A stretch of 36,463 nucleotides of DNA from Rhizobium sp. (GTDB taxonomy: Bacteria > Pseudomonadota > Alphaproteobacteria > Rhizobiales > Rhizobiaceae). Positions 32,191 to 36,463 of this stretch are shown one piece after another. Within the stretch, counting starts at the first letter, position 1, and each line of letters opens with the position of its first letter. Below the pieces are notes generated by a model, which saw only the letters and a list, made by a program, of their open reading frames with translations, searched no databases and was not told where the DNA came from. A program made the translations under genes and the position numbers. The stretch is from positions 1 to 36,463 of the forward strand of contig JAPZUE010000129.1 in assembly GCA_027533385.1 (NCBI GenBank), given 5' to 3'.

Positions 32191-33543
32191 CTATCGGCCT
32201 CTTATACTCCTGATGATTCCGCTGACCACGAAAGGCTTTGCCTCGCCTTGAAAATCGAGTTCAGGGAAACGGTCACGCACGATCCCTTCAAATGTAACGA
32301 ATGCCCAAATCGCGGCAATGAACCCCGATCGCGCATAAAGACCGTGGCGCCTCTGCAACATGAACAGATCAAAGACGAAGGCCGCGACAAGAAATGATCC
32401 GGCATTCTTCCCATGATGTTTGCTCAACAGGCAATCCACGTCACGATTGAGTTCAACCCGGTCAAGATACTGGGGGACGGCGATCGCAGATCTTATTAGG
32501 CCATCGCAACATCGAGCAGGCTCTGCGAATGATAGGCCGAGAAAAAGGTCCTGAAAACTCGTCCTGTCTCTCTCGCTCAAGTGTGCAAAAAAGCCACCGT
32601 CAAGAAGCCAAACTTGCCCGCCCCCATCCAAAAGGATGTTGCCAGGATGCATATCGCAATGAACAGATCCGGTTTCGAACGCCATTCGATATAGGACGGC
32701 CAGAATAGATTGCGCGGAGCGCCTGTACGCTTCGATTGCAATTCGATTGTCGGAGATATTCAAGGCATCACCGACATACTCCATCACCAGTACATTCGAA
32801 TCAACGAGGTCCCAGTGGACTTGAGGTATCCTTACGTGCCGATGGATGAAACTGTCATTCCGCATAGCCTCGAGATTTGACGCCTCCCGTTTCATGTCCA
32901 GTTGCGCGCGGAACAGAGCTTCGATTTCGCGGTAGCATTCTGCGACGGGAATTGCCCTGAACCATCCGAACCTCGCCAAAACTCGCGCGAGCCAAGAACC
33001 AATCAATAAATCTGACTCCAGTATCCGAGACACGTCTCGGCGAACGATCTTGACCGCAACCTCACGGCCATCATGCCGCTTCGCCCTATAGATGGTGGCG
33101 ATGCTCCCCGCGGCGACAGGCTCTGCTTCCAAAGACAAGAAAAGTCCTGCGATTTCAAGATCTAAGGACCGTTCAAGGGTGGCGCGCGAGATTTCGAATT
33201 GCTCCGGACTGACCTGATCTTGGATCCGGCGTAGCGGGCGCAGCAGATCTGTCGGCAACAAATCAATTCGATTCGACACCATCTGTCCCATTTTTAGGAA
33301 AACCGGTCCCAGCCGTTCAAGCGAACGCGCGATGCCTTCACCCAGGCAAAAATTCGCGTCGCCCATTCGCCCGACGCTCAGCAAATAAGCCCATCGCGGC
33401 GCGTGTGTCAGGGCCGTGGTTGCCAAAATCGTCATGACTGTCACGCAGCGACCGGCGAGCTTGACCGGCAGGAGAAGCGAGGTCATTCGATTTCTTAGGG
33501 CCACGTATCCGCCCATGCCTACTCTTTGGATACCGAGCAACAT
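32191..33543 (-). CDS. AarF/UbiB (ABC1/ADCK)-family atypical kinase
   Basis: A 450-residue atypical kinase/ATPase. Family motifs: KMGQ in GPVFLKMGQMVSNRIDLLP (84-87), the A-rich nucleotide loop VAAGSIATIYRAKR (144-147), the ATP-binding lysine in VAVKIV (Lys165), and VHCDMHPGNILL with Asp297 and Asn302. The metal-binding DFG is replaced by DGG in WLLDGGFF (Asp315 kept). Known members support ubiquinone biosynthesis and lipid homeostasis; the accessory setting suggests a different job. A TTG at 33585 would overlap the upstream gene fragment; ATG at 33543, 10 bases after its stop, is preferred but has no strong ribosome-binding site. Codon use is more AT-rich than in the main operons. Confidence 0.8.
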   Translation of the reverse strand: MLLGIQRVGMGGYVALRNRMTSLLLPVKLAGRCVTVMTILATTALTHAPRWAYLLSVGRMGDANFCLGEGIARSLERLGPVFLKMGQMVSNRIDLLPTDLLRPLRRIQDQVSPEQFEISRATLERSLDLEIAGLFLSLEAEPVAAGSIATIYRAKRHDGREVAVKIVRRDVSRILESDLLIGSWLARVLARFGWFRAIPVAECYREIEALFRAQLDMKREASNLEAMRNDSFIHRHVRIPQVHWDLVDSNVLVMEYVGDALNISDNRIAIEAYRRSAQSILAVLYRMAFETGSVHCDMHPGNILLDGGGQVWLLDGGFFAHLSERDRTSFQDLFLGLSFAEPARCCDGLIRSAIAVPQYLDRVELNRDVDCLLSKHHGKNAGSFLVAAFVFDLFMLQRRHGLYARSGFIAAIWAFVTFEGIVRDRFPELDFQGEAKPFVVSGIIRSIRGR

Positions 33544-33553
33544 GAAGCGCCAA

Positions 33554-33796
33554 TCAATATTCGCGGAGCGGATCGTAGTCCTCAAACTGACCGCCGTCGG
33601 ACTTGAATCTTACGGATTCCGGATCCAAAGGAACGGTGCGCCAATAGCGGCCAAAATTCAGGCCTGCTAAGTAGTCCTCTCTCGGAATCTCGAACATTCC
33701 GGTGCAGTCGCCCGCCGAAAACTCGATAAATCGTCCGGCGACCAGACCAGCTTGGGGCTTTTCGAAAGCGACCTTAACATCCCGCGGCGGAACGTC
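33554..33796 (-). pseudogene. Gene fragment truncated by the IS21 element
   Basis: An 80-residue in-frame end of a gene from the IS edge to the TGA at 33554: DVPPRDVKVAFEKPQAGLVA, GRFIEFSAGDCTGMFEIPRE, DYLAGLNFGRYWRTVPLDPE, SVRFKSDGGQFEDYDPLREY. It looks fully coding but I do not recognise the family. Its stop is 10 bases before the AarF-like ATG, so the two were an operon. Reading across the element, the right flank ends with ATG-CCT-GAT (MPD) on the same strand and in phase, so the protein may have been only about 83 residues long; the absence of a target duplication leaves this open. Confidence 0.6.
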
Positions 33797-33825
33797 TGTT
33801 GGTTCCCACGCGGAACTGAGCCGGT
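33797..33825. repeat. IS21 left terminal inverted repeat
   Basis: 29 bases beginning TGTTGGTTCCCACGCG; pairs with 36257-36285 at 27 of 29 positions. Confidence 0.85.
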
Positions 33826-33868
33826 TTTTCCACCGAGAAGTGAGCCACCTCTCAGTATGGTTTTCTGA

Positions 33869-34663
33869 TCAGGCTTTGGTCAATGGGTTTGCCTTTTCTC
33901 CTCTCTTTTGTGCTGCGGTAGCCGAACTTGCCTTGAAGCGGAAGCTGTCGTTCCCGGTTTCCAGGATGTGGCAACGGTGCGTCAGGCGGTCGAGCAGAGC
34001 TGTTGTCATTTTGGCATCGCCGAACACGGTGGCCCATTCGCTGAAGCTGAGGTTGGTGGTGATGACGACGCTGGTGCGTTCGTACAGTTTGCTCAGCAGA
34101 TGGAAGAGGAGTGCTCCACCGGAGGCACTGAATGGCAGGTATCCAAGCTCGTCGAGGATGAGCAGATCGAGGCGAACCAACGCCTCGGCGATCTGCCCTG
34201 CCTTGCCTCTGGCCTTCTCCTGCTCCAGCGCATTCACCAGTTCAATGGTTGAGAAGAAGCGAACCTTCCGACGATGATGCTCTATCGCCTGGACTCCGAG
34301 GGCGGTCGCCACATGGGTTTTGCCCGTGCCCGGCCCGCCGACGAGCACGATGTTGTGGGCTCCATCCATGAACTCGCATCGATGCAGTTGGCGCACCGTC
34401 GCCTCGTTGATCTCGCTGGCTGCGAAGTCGTATCCGGAGATGTCCTTATAGGCGGGAAAGCGAGCGACCTTCATATGATAGGCGATGGAGCGAACCTCTC
34501 GCTCGGTCATCTCGGCCTTCAGCAATTGGGACAGGATCGGAACGGACGCATCGAAGGCGGGAGCGCCTTGCTCCATCAGGTCTGTCACGGCCTGGGCCAT
34601 GCCGTACATCTTCAGGCTACGCAGCATGATGACAACCGCGGCGCTGGCCGGATCATGACGCAT
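33869..34663 (-). CDS. istB: IS21-family helper ATPase IstB
   Basis: A 264-residue AAA+ ATPase that assists IstA in target selection and strand transfer. It has Walker A VGGPGTGKTHVATALG, Walker B LLILDELGYLPF and SVVITTNLSFSEW with the sensor Asn. The ATG at 34663 overlaps the end of istA by 11 bases; the upstream 21 residues of the open frame read antisense-like and are rejected. Length is normal for IstB. Confidence 0.93.
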   Translation of the reverse strand: MRHDPASAAVVIMLRSLKMYGMAQAVTDLMEQGAPAFDASVPILSQLLKAEMTEREVRSIAYHMKVARFPAYKDISGYDFAASEINEATVRQLHRCEFMDGAHNIVLVGGPGTGKTHVATALGVQAIEHHRRKVRFFSTIELVNALEQEKARGKAGQIAEALVRLDLLILDELGYLPFSASGGALLFHLLSKLYERTSVVITTNLSFSEWATVFGDAKMTTALLDRLTHRCHILETGNDSFRFKASSATAAQKRGEKANPLTKA

Positions 34664-36173
34664 GACGGCCTCCCAGGATCTGGAGACGCAGACCGTCGTA
34701 GCGCTCGACATTGGCCTTGGGTTCAAGAGCCAAAGTCAGCGCCTGTGGTGTGTCCATATCCGGACATTCAGTCGTCTTGCCGTCGATCAGTCGATGCAAC
34801 AGGTTCAGTACATGCGTTTTGGTTGCCACGCCCGCATCCAGGGCCAGTTCCACAGCGCGCAGGACGACCTGTTCATCGTGATGGAGAACGAGGGCAAGAA
34901 TGTCGGCCATCTCGCGATCACCCCCAGGGCGGCGAAGTAGCTGATCTTGCAGTGTTCGAAAGGACAGTGGCAACTCAAGAAAGGGAGCGCCGTTTCGCAA
35001 GGCACCGGGCTTGCGCTGGATGACCGCAAGATAGTGTCGCCAGTCGTAAATCGTCTGCGACGGCTTGCGATGACCGCGATCAATGACACGCAGATGCTCG
35101 CACAGGATCTTGCCCTCGGCTGCAATAACCAGTTTCTCGGGATAAATGCGAAGGCTGACGGGCCGGTTCGCAAACGATGCAGGTACGCTGTAGCGGTTAC
35201 GCTCAAAGGTGATCAGGCATGTCGGCGAGACACGCTTGCTCTGCTCGACAAAGCCATCGAACGCGGCGGGCAAGGCCATTAATGCAGGCTGTTCATCAGC
35301 CCAGACATCGGCGATCGACCCGGGCAGGTTCCCGTGCGGTGTCTGTTGCCACAAGTCCTGGCAATGCTGTTCCAGCCAGAGGTTCAACCTTGCCAGGTCC
35401 GGGAAGTGCGGCATCTGTTGCCACAAGCGTGGTCGGGCATCCTGGACGTTCTTCTCCACCTGTCCTTTCTCCCAGCCTGCGGCGGGATTGCAAAACTCGG
35501 GCGCAAAGACGTAGTGGTTGGTCATCGCGAGGAACCGCATGTTGACCTGTCGCTCCTTGCCGCGGCCGACGCGGTCCACTGCCGTTTTCATGTTATCGTA
35601 GATGCCGCGACCAGGGACGCCGCCAAACACACGAAAGCCGTGCCAATGGGCGTCAAAGAGCATCTCGTGTGTCTGTAGCAGGTAGGCCCTCACCAGAAAG
35701 GCTCGACTGTGCGACAGCTTGATATGAGCAACCTGAAGCTTCGTGCGCTCGCCACCAATCACGGCATAGTCTTCACTCCAGTCGAACTGGAATGCTTCGC
35801 CCGGGCGGAATGACAGCGGAACGAATATGCCGCGACCCGTCGTCTGCTGCTCAAGCCGCCACTGACGGGCGAACGCGGCAACCCGGCCATACGAACCGGT
35901 AAAACCAAGTGCCACCAGATCAGCATGAAGCTGCTTCAGTGTTCGCCGCTGCTTGCGCGACCTGCCGGCCTCGGTTTTCAGCCAGGCCGCCAGTCTGTCG
36001 GCAAACGGATCGAGCTTGCTCGGTCGTTCCGGTGTCGTAAACGCAGGCTCAACCGTCCCAGCGCGCAGATACTTCGAGATCGTGTTGCGTGACAGTCCAG
36101 TGCGTCGGCTGATCTCGCGGATCGATTGCTTCTCCCGCAATGCCATCCGACGAATGATGTTCAAAAGTCCCAT
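34653..36173 (-). CDS. istA: IS21-family transposase IstA
   Basis: A 506-residue DDE transposase. It has an N-terminal helix-turn-helix (SIREISRRTGLSRNTISKYL) and an integrase core with FQFDWSEDYAVIG, GIYDNMKTAVDRVG and EKGQVEKNVQ giving the D, D, E triad. The C-terminal beta-barrel region (NRYSVPASFANRPVSLRIY) is also typical. The start at 36173 (MGLLNIIRRMALREKQSIR) is chosen since the 22 residues before it are in the terminal repeat region. Confidence 0.93.
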   Translation of the reverse strand: MGLLNIIRRMALREKQSIREISRRTGLSRNTISKYLRAGTVEPAFTTPERPSKLDPFADRLAAWLKTEAGRSRKQRRTLKQLHADLVALGFTGSYGRVAAFARQWRLEQQTTGRGIFVPLSFRPGEAFQFDWSEDYAVIGGERTKLQVAHIKLSHSRAFLVRAYLLQTHEMLFDAHWHGFRVFGGVPGRGIYDNMKTAVDRVGRGKERQVNMRFLAMTNHYVFAPEFCNPAAGWEKGQVEKNVQDARPRLWQQMPHFPDLARLNLWLEQHCQDLWQQTPHGNLPGSIADVWADEQPALMALPAAFDGFVEQSKRVSPTCLITFERNRYSVPASFANRPVSLRIYPEKLVIAAEGKILCEHLRVIDRGHRKPSQTIYDWRHYLAVIQRKPGALRNGAPFLELPLSFRTLQDQLLRRPGGDREMADILALVLHHDEQVVLRAVELALDAGVATKTHVLNLLHRLIDGKTTECPDMDTPQALTLALEPKANVERYDGLRLQILGGRHAS

Positions 36174-36256
36174 GTGGATCACTCCGTTGCCCCCGTCGCT
36201 CACCGCTATGGGGGAAGGTTCACATGGCTCAATTCTCAATGGAAATTACGCGACTA

Positions 36257-36285
36257 ACCGGCTCAGTTCTGCGTGGAAACCAACA
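36257..36285. repeat. IS21 right terminal inverted repeat
   Basis: 29 bases ending GTGGAAACCAACA; pairs with 33797-33825. Confidence 0.85.
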
Positions 36286-36357
36286 ATCAGGCATAATCCA
36301 ATATCAGCCCCGCACCTTATTCAAGCAAGACGCATTTCATTTAATTAATCGACAGAC

Positions 36358-36379
36358 TTAAATAAGCGCGCTTAATTAA
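36358..36379. promoter_or_regulatory. 22-bp near-perfect palindrome beside the IS21 right end
   Basis: TTAAATAAGCGCGCTTAATTAA at 36358-36379 contains the perfect core TAAGCGCGCTTA and has one mismatched pair. Another TTAATTAA lies at 36341-36348. AT-rich with a GC core, it could be an operator of the minus-strand genes once read leftward from here. Confidence 0.4.
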
Positions 36380-36463
36380 CGCCGACGTCGAACTCCAGAG
36401 CTTTGATCCGGGCGATATCGGAGCTAACACGACAAGCGCCATCAGAAGTAACACGCCCGATAC
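36372..36463 (-). CDS. Possible C-terminal end of a gene running off the window
   Basis: A minus-strand frame reads IGRVTSDGACRVSSDIARIK ALEFDVGVN to a TAA at 36372. Another overlapping frame is also open, so coding is likely but the frame is uncertain. The family is not recognised. Confidence 0.3.
   Translation of the reverse strand, partial: IGRVTSDGACRVSSDIARIKALEFDVGVN

Larger units (their letters stand above)
33797..36285. mobile_element. IS21-family insertion sequence, complete
   Basis: A 2489-base element starting TGTTGGTT and ending AACCAACA. The 29-base terminal repeats match at 27 of 29 positions. Inside each end a second weaker copy occurs (around TTTTCCACCGAGAAGTGAGCC on the left), as is usual for the multiple terminal repeats of IS21 elements. 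It carries istA and istB, both intact. The flanks (..AACGTC and ATCAGG..) show no 4-8 base target duplication, which points to rearrangement after insertion. Confidence 0.9.

Noticed and set aside
1..36463. CRISPR array
   Set aside because: No series of identical repeats with regular spacers; the only tandem units seen are protein-coding (9918-10088) or two-copy.

Overview
The window looks like a chromid or megaplasmid segment from a Rhizobium/Agrobacterium-type alphaproteobacterium. The basis is GC-rich coding sequence in the main operons, rhizobial-type protein families (TorT-like binding protein with a CUT2 ABC transporter, PxpABC with biotin subunits, GGDEF and NarL-type regulators), and IS21, IS30 and IS630 debris. 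The assignment is by protein character only, without any database search.

Layout. 1-1900: tail of an IS630-type transposase, a GNAT-like acetyltransferase, and a gene-poor stretch. 1882-9645 (minus strand): a probable five-gene unit of MscS-type channel, lipoprotein alpha/beta hydrolase, EF-hand protein, RND adaptor and RND pump; the first two genes each have an identical 12-bp palindrome about 80-95 bp before their starts. A small secreted protein with three cysteine repeats is divergent from it (9810-10211). 10266-12907: a NarL/LuxR-type two-component pair. 13434-13640: a cold shock protein. 13965-15143: a membrane GGDEF diguanylate cyclase. 15636-17220: a HipBA toxin-antitoxin pair.

17578-25543 (minus strand) is one tight eight-gene operon: pxpA, biotin carrier, biotin carboxylase, pxpB, pxpC, TorT-like binding protein, sugar-type ABC ATPase and permease. 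A LysR regulator is divergent from it (25825). The gene content suggests import of a small amide or lactam-like compound that is then processed by a biotin-dependent carboxylase/5-oxoprolinase assembly.

From 26.7 kb onward the window is accessory DNA: a ParDE pair, a large membrane protein with an embedded Mrr-like PD-(D/E)xK nuclease motif (27865-30252) preceded by a small ORF, a YdeI/OmdA fragment abutting a frameshifted alpha/beta hydrolase, an IS30 remnant, an AarF/UbiB-like kinase preceded by a gene fragment cut by an intact IS21-family element (33797-36285), and an orphan copy of that element's end at 31645. The nuclease-membrane protein is the best candidate for an undescribed (possibly defence or toxin) system; the PxpABC-biotin-ABC operon is the best candidate for an undescribed catabolic pathway.
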